Assembly (NCBI GenBank): GCA_963978545.1
Contig: OZ021723.1
Location: forward strand, 100,844,002-100,908,001
Direction: 5' to 3'
Length of the DNA: 64,000 nt
From: Linyphia triangularis
Taxonomy: Eukaryota > Arthropoda > Arachnida > Araneae > Linyphiidae
The notes beneath the pieces were generated by a model that worked only from the letters and a program-made list of their open reading frames with translations, was not told the origin of the DNA and did not search any database. Numbering within the stretch: the first letter of the stretch is position 1; each line of letters begins with the position of its first letter. The translations under genes were made by a program, and so were the position numbers. Below, piece by piece: positions 22,885-38,179 of this stretch.

Positions 22885-25379
22885 AAGCTTCAATTTCGCC
22901 AAAGGAAAAAAAATTGAGATTTTTACTTTTTGAAAAATAATTCATTGAATATCGTCCCCCATGTACTTTCAATACGTGAAATTTGCATTTCTTGACATTG
23001 AGCAGTAAAATGTAGTTATAATGACGATTCGATTGTGGAAATTGATTGGGGTGATGATTTTTGTGACACAATGTGCAAAAAGATTGTGAAAATTGAAAAA
23101 TTTGAAATTTCCCATACAATTAACATGGGAAAATTAAAGATGAAAAACTTTTAAACCGAACAGATTTGGACCAAACTTTGACCACCTTCGCATTTTTTTT
23201 ATGTTAAAAAATTGGAAATGTAGATTCTCCAATATAAAAGCTTCAATTTCGCCAAAGGAAAAAAAATTGAGATTTTTACTTTTTGAAAAATAATTCATTG
23301 AATATCGTCCCCCATGTATTTTCAATACGTGAAATTTGCATTTCTTGACATTGAGCAGTAAAATGTAGTTATAATGACGATTCGATTGTGGAAATTGATT
23401 GGGGTGATGATTTTTATGACACAAGGTGCAAAAAGATCGTAAATTTTCGAAAATTGCAAAGTTTGAAATTTCCTATACATTTAACATGGGAAATTTGAAA
23501 ATGAAAAATATTTAAACTGCACAGATTTGGACTAACCTTTGACCATCTTCACATTTTTTTATGCTATAAATTTGGAAATGGAGATTCTAATATATAAAAG
23601 CTTCAATTTCGCCAAAGGAAAAAAAATTGAGATTTTTACTTTTTGAAAAATAATTCATTGAATATCGTCCCCCATGTATTTTCAATACGTGAAATTTCCA
23701 TTTCTTGACATTGAGCAGTAAAATGTAGTTATAATGACGATTCGATTGTGGAAATTGATTGGGGTGATGATTTTTATGACACAAGGTGTAAAAAGATTGT
23801 GAAAATTGAAAAATTTGAAATTTCCCATACAATTAACATGGGAAAATTAATGATGAAAAACTTTTAAACTGCACAGATTTGGACCAACCTTTGACCATCT
23901 TCACATTTTTTTTATGCTATAAATTTGGAAATGGAGATTCTAATATATAAAAGCTTCAATTTCGCCAAAGGAAAAAAAATTGAGATTTTTACTTTTTGAA
24001 AAATAATTCATTGAATATCGTCCCCCATGTACTTTCAATACGTGAAATTTGCATTTCTTGACATTGAGCAGTAAAATGTAGTTATAATGACGATTTGATT
24101 GTGGAAATTGATTGGGGTGATGATTTTTATGACACAAGGTGCAAAAAGATCGTAAAATTTTGAAAATTGAAATTTCCTATACAATTATCATGGGGAAAAT
24201 GGAAAATGAAAATTATTTAAACTGCACAGATTTGGACCAACCTTTGACCATCTTCACATTTTTTTTATGTTATAAATTTGGAATTGGAGATTCCAATATA
24301 TAAAAGCTTCAATTTCGCCAAAGGAAAAAAAATTGAGATTTTTACTTTTTGAAAGATAATTCATTGAATATCGTCCCCCACGTACTTTCAATACGTGAAA
24401 TTTGCATTTCTTGACATTAAGCAGTAAAATGTAGTTATAATGACGATTCGATTGTGGAAATTGATTGGGGTGATGATTTTTATGACACAAGGTGCAAAAA
24501 GATCGTAAAATTTCGAAAATTGCAAAGTTTGAAATTTCCTATACAATTAACATGGGGAAAATTGAAAATGAAAAATATTTAAACTGCACATATTTGGACC
24601 AACCTTTGACCATCTTCACATTTTTTTTATGCTATAAATTTGGAAATGGAGATTCTAATATATAAAAGCTTCAATTTCGCCAAAGGAAAAAAAATTGAGA
24701 TTTTTACTTTTTGAAAAATAATTCATTGAATATCGTCCCCCATGTACTTTCAATACGTGAAATTTGCATTTCTTGACATTGAGCAGTAAAATGTAGTTAT
24801 AATGACGATTCGATTGTGGAAATTGATTGGGGTGATGATTTTTGTGACACAATGTGCAAAAAGATTGTGAAAATTGAAAAATTTGAAATTTCCCATACAA
24901 TTAACATGGGAAAATTAAAGATGAAAAACTTTTAAACCGAACAGATTTGGACCAAACTTTGACCACCTTCGCATTTTTTTTATGTTAAAAAATTGGAAAT
25001 GTAGATTCTCCAATATAAAAGCTTCAATTTCGCCAAAGGAAAAAAAATTGAGATTTTTACTTTTTGAAAAATAATTCATTGAATATCGTCCCCCATGTAT
25101 TTTCAATACGTGAAATTTGCATTTCTTGACATTGAGCAGTAAAATGTAGTTATAATGACGATTCGATTGTGGAAATTGATTGGGGTGATGATTTTTATGA
25201 CACAAGGTGCAAAAAGATCGTAAATTTTCGAAAATTGCAAAGTTTGAAATTTCCTATACATTTAACATGGGAAATTTGAAAATGAAAAATATTTAAACTG
25301 CACAGATTTGGACTAACCTTTGACCATCTTCACATTTTTTTTATGCTATAAATTTGGAAATGGAGATTCTAATATATAA
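21817..25379. repeat. Five-monomer higher-order module a-e-d-b-c, two copies, periods 1781/1782 bp
   Basis: Units begin at 21817 and 23598 with type order a, e, d, b, c. The 1-bp period difference comes from a T7 instead of T8 run just before 23598. The first unit overlaps the second four-monomer module, showing how modules share monomers. Repeated in the second giant copy at 43522 and 45303. Confidence 0.88.
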
Positions 25380-27513
25380 AAGCTTCAATTTCGCCAAAGG
25401 AAAAAAAATTGAGATTTTTACTTTTTGAAAAATAATTCATTGAATATCGTCCCCCATGTATTTTCAATACGTGAAATTTCCATTTCTTGACATTGAGCAG
25501 TAAAATGTAGTTATAATGACGATTCGATTGTGGAAATTGATTGGGGTGATGATTTTTATGACACAAGGTGTAAAAAGATTGTGAAAATTGAAAAATTTGA
25601 AATTTCCCATACAATTAACATGGGAAAATTAATGATGAAAAACTTTTAAACTGCACAGATTTGGACCAACCTTTGACCATCTTCACATTTTTTTTATGCT
25701 ATAAATTTGGAAATGGAGATTCTAATATATAAAAGCTTCAATTTCGCCAAAGGAAAAAAAATTGAGATTTTTACTTTTTGAAAAATAATTCATTGAATAT
25801 CGTCCCCCATGTACTTTCAATACGTGAAATTTGCATTTCTTGACATTGAGCAGTAAAATGTAGTTATAATGACGATTCGATTGTGGAAATTGATTGGGGT
25901 GATGATTTTTGTGACACAATGTGCAAAAAGATTGTGAAAATTGAAAAATTTGAAATTTCCCATACAATTAACATGGGAAAATTAAAGATGAAAAACTTTT
26001 AAACCGAACAGATTTGGACCAAACTTTGACCACCTTCGCATTTTTTTTATGTTAAAAAATTGGAAATGTAGATTCTCCAATATAAAAGCTTCAATTTCGC
26101 CAAAGGAAAAAAAATTGAGATTTTTACTTTTTGAAAAATAATTCATTGAATATCGTCCCCCATGTATTTTCAATACGTGAAATTTGCATTTCTTGACATT
26201 GAGCAGTAAAATGTAGTTATAATGACGATTCGATTGTGGAAATTGATTGGGTTGATGATTTTTATGACACAAGGTGCAAAAAGATCGTAAATTTTCGAAA
26301 ATTGCAAAGTTTGAAATTTCCTATACATTTAACATGGGAAATTTGAAAATGAAAAATATTTAAACTGCACAGATTTGGACTAACCTTTGACCATCTTCAC
26401 ATTTTTTTTATGCTATAAATTTGGAAATGGAGATTCTAATATATAAAAGCTTCAATTTCGCCAAAGGAAAAAAAATTGAGATTTTTACTTTTTGAAAAAT
26501 AATTCATTGAATATCGTCCCCCATGTATTTTCAATACGTGAAATTTCCATTTCTTGACATTGAGCAGTAAAATGTAGTTATAATGACGATTCGATTGTGG
26601 AAATTGATTGGGGTGATGATTTTTATGACACAAGGTGTAAAAAGATTGTGAAAATTGAAAAATTTGAAATTTCCCATACAATTAACATGGGAAAATTAAT
26701 GATGAAAAACTTTTAAACTGCACAGATTTGGACCAACCTTTGACCATCTTCACATTTTTTTTATGCTATAAATTTGGAAATGGAGATTCTAATATATAAA
26801 AGCTTCAATTTCGCCAAAGGAAAAAAAATTGAGATTTTTACTTTTTGAAAAATAATTCATTGAATATCGTCCCCCATGTACTTTCAATACGTGAAATTTG
26901 CATTTCTTGACATTGAGCAGTAAAATGTAGTTATAATGACGATTCGATTGTGGAAATTGATTGGGGTGATGATTTTTGTGACACAATGTGCAAAAAGATT
27001 GTGAAAATTGAAAAATTTGAAATTTCCCATACAATTAACATGGGAAAATTAAAGATGAAAAACTTTTAAACCGAACAGATTTGGACCAAACTTTGACCAC
27101 CTTCGCATTTTTTTTATGTTAAAAAATTGGAAATGTAGATTCTCCAATATAAAAGCTTCAATTTCGCCAAAGGAAAAAAAATTGAGATTTTTACTTTTTG
27201 AAAAATAATTCATTGAATATCGTCCCCCATGTATTTTCAATACGTGAAATTTGCATTTCTTGACATTGAGCAGTAAAATGTAGTTATAATGACGATTCGA
27301 TTGTGGAAATTGATTGGGGTGATGATTTTTATGACACAAGGTGCAAAAAGATCGTAAATTTTCGAAAATTGCAAAGTTTGAAATTTCCTATACATTTAAC
27401 ATGGGAAATTTGAAAATGAAAAATATTTAAACTGCACAGATTTGGACTAACCTTTGACCATCTTCACATTTTTTTTATGCTATAAATTTGGAAATGGAGA
27501 TTCTAATATATAA
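25380..27513. repeat. Three-monomer higher-order module a-b-c, two copies, period 1067 bp
   Basis: Units start at 25380 and 26447, each a, b, c. A third begins at 27514 (an a monomer with a 1-bp deletion) but turns to f. One base separates the c monomers (gggttgatg near 26252 in the first only). Repeated in the second giant copy at 47085 and 48152. Confidence 0.88.
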
Positions 27514-30500
27514 AAGCTTCAATTTCGCCAAAGGAAAAAAAATTGAGATTTTTACTTTTTGAAAAATAATTCATTGAATATCGTCCCCCATGTATTTTCA
27601 ATACGTGAAATTTCCATTTCTTGACATTGAGCAGTAAAATGTAGTTATAATGACGATCGATTGTGGAAATTGATTGGGGTGATGATTTTTATGACACAAG
27701 GTGTAAAAAGATTGTGAAAATTGAAAAATTTGAAATTTCCCATACAATTAACATGGGAAAATTAATGATGAAAAACTTTTAAACTGCACAGATTTGGACC
27801 AACCTTTGACCATCTTCACATTTTTTTTATGCTATAAATTTGGAAATGGAGATTCGCCTATATAAAAGCTTCAATTTCGCCAAAGGAAAAAAAATTGAGA
27901 TTTTTACTTTTTGAAAAATAATTCATTGAATATCGTCCCCCATGTACTTTCAATACGTGAAATTTGCATTTCTTGACATTGAGCAGTAAAATGTAGTTAT
28001 AATGACGATTCGATTGTGGAAATTGATTGGGGTGATGATTTTTATGACACAAGGTGCAAAAAGATCGTAAAATTTCGAAAATTGCAAAGTTTGAAATTTC
28101 CTATACAATTAACATGGGGAAAATTGAAAATGAAAAATATTTAAACTGCACAGATTTGGACCAACCTTTGACCATCTTCACATTTTTTTTATGCTATAAA
28201 TTTGGAAATGGAGATTCTAATATATAAAAGCTTCAATTTCGCCAAAGGAAAAAAAATTGAGATTTTTACTTTTTGAAAAATAATTCATTGAATATCGTCC
28301 CCCATGTACTTTCAATACGTGAAATTTGCATTTCTTGACATTGAGCAGTAAAATGTAGTTATAATGACGATTCGATTGTGGAAATTGATTGGGGTGATGA
28401 TTTTTATGACACAAGGTGCAAAAAGATCGTAAATTTTCGAAAATTGCAAAGTTTGAAATTTCCTATACATTTAACATGGGAAATTTGAAAATGAAAAATA
28501 TTTAAACTGCACAGATTTGGACTAACCTTTGACCATCTTCACATTTTTTTTATGCTATAAATTTGGAAATGGAGATTCTAATATATAAAAGCTTCAATTT
28601 CGACAAAGGAAAAAAAATTGAGATTTTTACTTTTTGAAAAATAATTCATTGAATATCGTCCCCCATGTACTTTCAATACGTGAAATTTGCATTTCTTGAC
28701 ATTGAGCAGTAAAATGTAGTTATAATGACGATTTGATTGTGGAAATTGATTGGGGTGATGATTTTTATGACACAAGGTGCAAAAAGATCGTAAAATTTTG
28801 AAAATTGAAATTTCCTATACAATTATCATGGGGAAAATGGAAAATGAAAATTATTTAAACTGCACAGATTTGGACCAACCTTTCACCATCTTCACATTTT
28901 TTTATGCTATAAATTTGGAAATGGAGATTCTAATATATAAAAGCTTCAATTTCGCCAAAGGAAAAAAAATTGAGATTTTTACTTTTTGAAAAATAATTCA
29001 TTGAATATCGTCCCCCATGTATTTTCAATACGTGAAATTTCCATTTCTTGACATTGAGCAGTAAAATGTAGTTATAATGACGATTCGATTGTGGAAATTG
29101 ATTGGGGTGATGATTTTTATGACACAAGGTGTAAAAAGATTGTGAAAATTGAAAAATTTGAAATTTCCCATACAATTAACATGAGAAAATTAATGATGAA
29201 AAACTTTTAAACTGCACAGATTTGGACCAACCTTTGACCATCTTCACATTTTTTTTATGCTATAAATTTGGAAATGGAGATTCTAATATATAAAAGCTTC
29301 AATTTCGCCAAAGGAAAAAAAATTGAGATTTTTACTTTTTGAAAAATAATTCATTGAATATCGTCCCCCATGTACTTTCAATACGTGAAATTTGCATTTC
29401 TTGACATTGAGCAGTAAAATGTAGTTATAATGACGATTTGATTGTGGAAATTGATTGGGGTGATGATTTTTATGACACAAGGTGCAAAAAGATCGTAAAA
29501 TTTTGAAAATTGAAATTTCCTATACAATTATCATGGGGAAAATGGAAAATGAAAATTATTTAAACTGCACAGATTTGGACCAACCTTTGACCATCTTCAC
29601 ATTTTTTTATGCTATAAATTTGGAAATGGAGATTCTAATATATAAAAGCTTCAATTTCGCCAAAGGAAAAAAAATTGAGATTTTTACTTTTTGAAAAATA
29701 ATTCATTGAATATCGTCCCCCATGTATTTTCAATACGTGAAATTTCCATTTCTTGACATTGAGCAGTAAAATGTAGTTATAATGACGATTCGATTGTGGA
29801 AATTGATTGGGGTGATGATTTTTATGACACAAGGTGTAAAAAAATTGTGAAAATTGAAAAATTTGAAATTTCCCATACAATTAACATGAGAAAATTAATG
29901 ATGAAAAACTTTTAAACTGCACAGATTTGGACCAACCTTTGACCATCTTCACATTTTTTTTATGCTATAAATTTGGAAATGGAGATTCTAATATATAAAA
30001 GCTTCAATTTCGCCAAAGGAAAAAAAATTGAGATTTTTACTTTTTGAAAAATAATTCATTGAATATCGTCCCCCATGTACTTTCAATACGTGAAATTTGC
30101 ATTTCTTGACATTGAGCAGTAAAATGTAGTTATAATGACGATTCGATTGTGGAAATTGATTGGGGTGATGATTTTTATGACACAAGGTGCAAAAAGATCG
30201 TAAATTTTCGAAAATTGCAAAGTTTGAAATTTCCTATACATTTAACATGGGAAATTTGAAAATGAAAAATATTTAAACTGCACAGATTTGGACTAACCTT
30301 TGACCATCTTCACATTTTTTTTATGCTATAAATTTGGAAATGGAGATTCTAATATATAAAAGCTTCAATTTCGACAAAGGAAAAAAAATTGAGATTTTTA
30401 CTTTTTGAAAAATAATTCATTGAATATCGTCCCCCATGTACTTTCAATACGTGAAATTTGCATTTCTTGACATTGAGCAGTAAAATGTAGTTATAATGAC

Positions 30501-30711
30501 GATTTGATTGTGGAAATTGATTGGGGTGATGATTTTTATGACACAAGGTGCAAAAAGATCGTAAAATTTTGAAAATTGAAATTTCCTATACAATTATCAT
30601 GGGGAAAATGGAAAATGAAAATTATTTAAACTGCACAGATTTGGACCAACCTTTGACCATCTTCACATTTTTTTATGCTATAAATTTGGAAATGGAGATT
30701 CTAATATATAA

Positions 30712-33205
30712 AAGCTTCAATTTCGCCAAAGGAAAAAAAATTGAGATTTTTACTTTTTGAAAAATAATTCATTGAATATCGTCCCCCATGTACTTTCAAT
30801 ACGTGAAATTTGCATTTCTTGACATTGAGCAGTAAAATGTAGTTATAATGACGATTCGATTGTGGAAATTGATTGGGGTGATGATTTTTGTGACACAATG
30901 TGCAAAAAGATTGTGAAAATTGAAAAATTTGAAATTTCCCATACAATTAACATGGGAAAATTAAAGATGAAAAACTTTTAAACCGAACAGATTTGGACCA
31001 AACTTTGACCACCTTCGCATTTTTTTTATGTTAAAAAATTGGAAATGTAGATTCTCCAATATAAAAGCTTCAATTTCGCCAAAGGAAAAAAAATTGAGAT
31101 TTTTACTTTTTGAAAAATAATTCATTGAATATCGTCCCCCATGTATTTTCAATACGTGAAATTTGCATTTCTTGACATTGAGCAGTAAAATGTAGTTATA
31201 ATGACGATTCGATTGTGGAAATTGATTGGGGTGATGATTTTTATGACACAAGGTGCAAAAAGATCGTAAATTTTCGAAAATTGCAAAGTTTGAAATTTCC
31301 TATACATTTAACATGGGAAATTTGAAAATGAAAAATATTTAAACTGCACAGATTTGGACTAACCTTTGACCATCTTCACATTTTTTTTATGCTATAAATT
31401 TGGAAATGGAGATTCTAATATATAAAAGCTTCAATTTCGCCAAAGGAAAAAATATTGAGATTTTTACTTTTTGAAAAATAATTCATTGAATATCGTCCCC
31501 CATGTACTTTCAATACGTGAAATTTGCATTTCTTGACATTGAGCAGTAAAATGTAGTTATAATGACGATTCGATTGTGGAAATTGATTGGGGTGATGATT
31601 TTTATGACACAAGGTGCAAAAAGATCGTAAATTTTCGAAAATTGCAAAGTTTGAAATTTCCTATACATTTAACATGGGAAATTTGAAAATGAAAAATATT
31701 TAAACTGCACAGATTTGGACTAACCTTTGACCATCTTCACATTTTTTTTATGCTATAAATTTGGAAATGGAGATTCTAATATATAAAAGCTTCAATTTCG
31801 CCAAAGGAAAAAAAATTGAGATTTTTACTTTTTGAAAAATAATTCATTGAATATCGTCCCCCATGTACTTTCAATACGTGAAATTTGCATTTCTTGACAT
31901 TGAGCAGTAAAATGTAGTTATAATGACGATTTGATTGTGGAAATTGATTGGGGTGATGATTTTTATGACACAAGGTGCAAAAAGATCGTAAAATTTTGAA
32001 AATTGAAATTTCCTATACAATTATCATGGGGAAAATGGAAAATGAAAATTATTTAAACTGCACAGATTTGGACCAACCTTTGACCATCTTCACATTTTTT
32101 TATGCTATAAATTTGGAAATGGAGATTCTAATATATAAAAGCTTCAATTTCGCCAAAGGAAAAAAAATTGAGATTTTTACTTTTTGAAAAATAATTCATT
32201 GAATATCGTCCCCCATGTACTTTCAATACGTGAAATTTGCATTTCTTGACATTGAGCAGTAAAATGTAGTTATAATGACGATTCGATTGTGGAAATTGAT
32301 TGGGGTGATGATTTTTGTGACACAATGTGCAAAAAGATTGTGAAAATTGAAAAATTTGAAATTTCCCATACAATTAACATGGGAAAATTAAAGATGAAAA
32401 ACTTTTAAACCGAACAGATTTGGACCAAACTTTGACCACCTTCGCATTTTTTTTATGTTAAAAAATTGGAAATGTAGATTCTCCAATATAAAAGCTTCAA
32501 TTTCGCCAAAGGAAAAAAAATTGAGATTTTTACTTTTTGAAAAATAATTCATTGAATATCGTCCCCCATGTATTTTCAATACGTGAAATTTGCATTTCTT
32601 GACATTGAGCAGTAAAATGTAGTTATAATGACGATTCGATTGTGGAAATTGATTGGGGTGATGATTTTTATGACACAAGGTGCAAAAAGATCGTAAATTT
32701 TCGAAAATTGCAAAGTTTGAAATTTCCTATACATTTAACATGGGAAATTTGAAAATGAAAAATATTTAAACTGCACAGATTTGGACTAACCTTTGACCAT
32801 CTTCACATTTTTTTTATGCTATAAATTTGGAAATGGAGATTCTAATATATAAAAGCTTCAATTTCGCCAAAGGAAAAAAAATTGAGATTTTTACTTTTTG
32901 AAAAATAATTCATTGAATATCGTCCCCCATGTATTTTCAATACGTGAAATTTCCATTTCTTGACATTGAGCAGTAAAATGTAGTTATAATGACGATTCGA
33001 TTGTGGAAATTGATTGGGGTGATGATTTTTATGACACAAGGTGTAAAAAGATTGTGAAAATTGAAAAATTTGAAATTTCCCATACAATTAACATGGGAAA
33101 ATTAATGATGAAAAACTTTTAAACTGCACAGATTTGGACCAACCTTTGACCATCTTCACATTTTTTTTATGCTATAAATTTGGAAATGGAGATTCGCCTA
33201 TATAA
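30712..33205. repeat. Four-monomer module b-c-e-e and partial second unit, period 1427 bp
   Basis: Order b 30712, c 31065, e 31426, e 31787, then b 32139, c 32492, with a at 32853 breaking the pattern. The first e carries the private aaatattgag variant near 31451. The counterpart starts at 52417. Confidence 0.8.
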
Positions 33206-36200
33206 AAGCTTCAATTTCGCCAAAGGAAAAAAAATTGAGATTTTTACTTTTTGAAAAATAATTCATTGAATATCGTCCCCCATGTATTTTCAATACGTGA
33301 AATTTGCATTTCTTGACATTGAGCAGTAAAATGTAGTTATAATGACGATTTGATTGTGGAAATTGATTATGGTGATGATTTTTATGACACAAGGTGCAAA
33401 AAGATCGTAAAATTTTGAAAATTGAAATTTCCTATACAATTATCATGGGGAAAATGGAAAATGAAAATTATTTAAACTGCACAGATTTGGACCAACCTTT
33501 GACCATCTTCACATTTTTTTATGCTATAAATTTGGAAATGGAGATTCTAATATATAAAAGCTTCAATTTCGCCAAAGGAAAAAAAATTGAGATTTTTACT
33601 TTTTGAAAAATAATTCATTGAATATCGTCCCCCATGTATTTTCAATACGTGAAATTTCCATTTCTTGACATTGAGCAGTAAAATGTAGTTATAATGACGA
33701 TTCGATTGTGGAAATTGATTGGGGTGATGATTTTTATGACACAAGGTGTAAAAAGATTGTGAAAATTGAAAAATTTGAAATTTCCCATACAATTAACATG
33801 GGAAAATTAATGATGAAAAACTTTTAAACTGCACAGATTTGGACCAACCTTTGACCATCTTCACATTTTTTTTATGCTATAAATTTGGAAATGGAGATTC
33901 TAATATATAAAAGCTTCAATTTCGCCAAAGGAAAAAAAATTGAGATTTTTACTTTTTGAAAAATAATTCATTGAATATCGTCCCCCATGTACTTTCAATA
34001 CGTGAAATTTGCATTTCTTGACATTGAGCAGTAAAATGTAGTTATAATGACGATTTGATTGTGGAAATTGATTGGGGTGATGATTTTTATGACACAAGGT
34101 GCAAAAAGATCGTAAAATTTTGAAAATTGAAATTTCCTATACAATTATCATGGGGAAAATGGAAAATGAAAATTATTTAAACTGCACAGATTTGGACCAA
34201 CCTTTGACCATCTTCACATTTTTTTTATGTTATAAATTTGGAATTGGAGATTCCAATATATAAAAGCTTCAATTTCGCCAAAGGAAAAAAAATTGAGATT
34301 TTTACTTTTTGAAAGATAATTCATTGAATATCGTCCCCCACGTACTTTCAATACGTGAAATTTGCATTTCTTGACATTGAGCAGTAAAATGTAGTTATAA
34401 TGACGATTCGATTGTGGAAATTGATTGGGGTGATGATTTTTATGACACAAGGTGCAAAAAGATCGTAAAATTTCGAAAATTGCAAAGTTTGAAATTTCCT
34501 ATACAATTAACATGGGGAAAATTGAAAATGAAAAATATTTAAACTGCACATATTTGGACCAACCTTTGACCATCTTCACATTTTTTTTATGCTATAAATT
34601 TGGAAATGGAGATTCTAATATATAAAAGCTTCAATTTCGCCAAAGGAAAAAAAATTGAGATTTTTACTTTTTGAAAAATAATTCATTGAATATCGTCCCC
34701 CATGTACTTTCAATACGTGAAATTTGCATTTCTTGACATTGAGCAGTAAAATGTAGTTATAATGACGATTCGATTGTGGAAATTGATTGGGGTGATGATT
34801 TTTGTGACACAATGTGCAAAAAGATTGTGAAAATTGAAAAATTTGAAATTTCCCATACAATTAACATGGGAAAATTAAAGATGAAAAACTTTTAAACCGA
34901 ACAGATTTGGACCAAACTTTGACCACCTTCGCATTTTTTTTATGTTAAAAAATTGGAAATGTAGATTCTCCAATATAAAAGCTTCAATTTCGCCAAAGGA
35001 AAAAAAATTGAGATTTTTACTTTTTGAAAAATAATTCATTGAATATCGTCCCCCATGTATTTTCAGTACGTGAAATTTGCATTTCTTGACATTGAGCAGT
35101 AAAATGTAGTTATAATGACGATTCGATTGTGGAAATTGATTGGGGTGATGATTTTTATGACACAAGGTGCAAAAAGATCGTAAATTTTCGAAAATTGCAA
35201 AGTTTGAAATTTCCTATACATTTAACATGGGAAATTTGAAAATGAAAAATATTTAAACTGCACAGATTTGGACTAACCTTTGACCATCTTCACATTTTTT
35301 TTATGCTATAAATTTGGAAATGGAGATTCTAATATATAAAAGCTTCAATTTCGCCAAAGGAAAAAAAATTGAGATTTTTACTTTTTGAAAAATAATTCAT
35401 TGAATATCGTCCCCCATGTATTTTCAATACGTGAAATTTCCATTTCTTGACATTGAGCAGTAAAATGTAGTTATAATGACGATTCGATTGTGGAAATTGA
35501 TTGGGGTGATGATTTTTATGACACAAGGTGTAAAAAGATTGTGAAAATTGAAAAATTTGAAATTTCCCATACAATTAACATGGGAAAATTAATGATGAAA
35601 AACTTTTAAACTGCACAGATTTGGACCAACCTTTGACCATCTTCACATTTTTTTTATGCTATAAATTTGGAAATGGAGATTCGCCTATATAAAAGCTTCA
35701 ATTTCGCCAAAGGAAAAAAAATTGAGATTTTTACTTTTTGAAAAATAATTCATTGAATATCGTCCCCCATGTATTTTCAATACGTGAAATTTGCATTTCT
35801 TGACATTGAGCAGTAAAATGTAGTTATAATGACGATTTGATTGTGGAAATTGATTATGGTGATGATTTTTATGACACAAGGTGCAAAAAGATCGTAAAAT
35901 TTTGAAAATTGAAATTTCCTATACAATTATCATGGGGAAAATGGAAAATGAAAATTATTTAAACTGCACAGATTTGGACCAACCTTTGACCATCTTCACA
36001 TTTTTTTATGCTATAAATTTGGAAATGGAGATTCTAATATATAAAAGCTTCAATTTCGCCAAAGGAAAAAAAATTGAGATTTTTACTTTTTGAAAAATAA
36101 TTCATTGAATATCGTCCCCCATGTATTTTCAATACGTGAAATTTCCATTTCTTGACATTGAGCAGTAAAATGTAGTTATAATGACGATTCGATTGTGGAA

Positions 36201-38179
36201 ATTGATTGGGGTGATGATTTTTATGACACAAGGTGTAAAAAGATTGTGAAAATTGAAAAATTTGAAATTTCCCATACAATTAACATGGGAAAATTAATGA
36301 TGAAAAACTTTTAAACTGCACAGATTTGGACCAACCTTTGACCATCTTCACATTTTTTTTATGCTATAAATTTGGAAATGGAGATTCTAATATATAAAAG
36401 CTTCAATTTCGCCAAAGGAAAAAAAATTGAGATTTTTACTTTTTGAAAAATAATTCATTGAATATCGTCCCCCATGTACTTTCAATACGTGAAATTTGCA
36501 TTTCTTGACATTGAGCAGTAAAATGTAGTTATAATGACGATTTGATTGTGGAAATTGATTGGGGTGATGATTTTTATGACACAAGGTGCAAAAAGATCGT
36601 AAAATTTTGAAAATTGAAATTTCCTATACAATTATCATGGGGAAAATGGAAAATGAAAATTATTTAAACTGCACAGATTTGGACCAACCTTTGACCATCT
36701 TCACATTTTTTTTATGTTATAAATTTGGAATTGGAGATTCCAATATATAAAAGCTTCAATTTCGCCAAAGGAAAAAAAATTGAGATTTTTACTTTTTGAA
36801 AGATAATTCATTGAATATCGTCCCCCACGTACTTTCAATACGTGAAATTTGCATTTCTTGACATTGAGCAGTAAAATGTAGTTATAATGACGATTCGATT
36901 GTGGAAATTGATTGGGGTGATGATTTTTATGACACAAGGTGCAAAAAGATCGTAAAATTTCGAAAATTGCAAAGTTTGAAATTTCCTATACAATTAACAT
37001 GGGGAAAATTGAAAATGAAAAATATTTAAACTGCACATATTTGGACCAACCTTTGACCATCTTCACATTTTTTTTATGCTATAAATTTGGAAATGGAGAT
37101 TCTAATATATAAAAGCTTCAATTTCGCCAAAGGAAAAAAAATTGAGATTTTTACTTTTTGAAAAATAATTCATTGAATATCGTCCCCCATGTACTTTCAA
37201 TACGTGAAATTTGCATTTCTTGACATTGAGCAGTAAAATGTAGTTATAATGACGATTCGATTGTGGAAATTGATTGGGGTGATGATTTTTGTGACACAAT
37301 GTGCAAAAAGATTGTGAAAATTGAAAAATTTGAAATTTCCCATACAATTAACATGGGAAAATTAAAGATGAAAAACTTTTAAACCGAACAGATTTGGACC
37401 AAACTTTGACCACCTTCGCATTTTTTTTATGTTAAAAAATTGGAAATGTAGATTCTCCAATATAAAAGCTTCAATTTCGCCAAAGGAAAAAAAATTGAGA
37501 TTTTTACTTTTTGAAAAATAATTCATTGAATATCGTCCCCCATGTATTTTCAATACGTGAAATTTGCATTTCTTGACATTGAGCAGTAAAATGTAGTTAT
37601 AATGACGATTCGATTGTGGAAATTGATTGGGGTGATGATTTTTATGACACAAGGTGCAAAAAGATCGTAAATTTTCGAAAATTGCAAAGTTTGAAATTTC
37701 CTATACATTTAACATGGGAAATTTGAAAATGAAAAATATTTAAACTGCACAGATTTGGACTAACCTTTGACCATCTTCACATTTTTTTTATGCTATAAAT
37801 TTGGAAATGGTGATTCTAATATATAAAAGCTTCAATTTCGCCAAAGGAAAAAAAATTGAGATTTTTACTTTTTGAAAAATAATTCATTGAATATCGTCCC
37901 CCATGTATTTTCAATACGTGAAATTTCCATTTCTTGACATTGAGCAGTAAAATGTAGTTATAATGACGATTCGATTGTGGAAATTGATTGGGGTGATGAT
38001 TTTTATGACACAAGGTGTAAAAAGATTGTGAAAATTGAAAAATTTGAAATTTCCCATACAATTAACATGGGAAAATTAATGATGAAAAACTTTTAAACTG
38101 CACAGATTTGGACCAACCTTTGACCATCTTCACATTTTTTTTATGCTATAAATTTGGAAATGGAGATTCGCCTATATAA
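33206..38179. repeat. Seven-monomer higher-order module h-a-e-d-b-c-a, two copies, period 2487 bp
   Basis: Units start at 33206 and 35693 with the same seven-type order and matching spacings. I noted two single-base differences between them: cagtacg near 35066 against caatacg near 37553, and ggagattc near 35324 against ggtgattc near 37811. The h type combines the gcctatataaaag start with gattatggtgatg. Repeated in the second giant copy at 54911 and 57398. Confidence 0.9.
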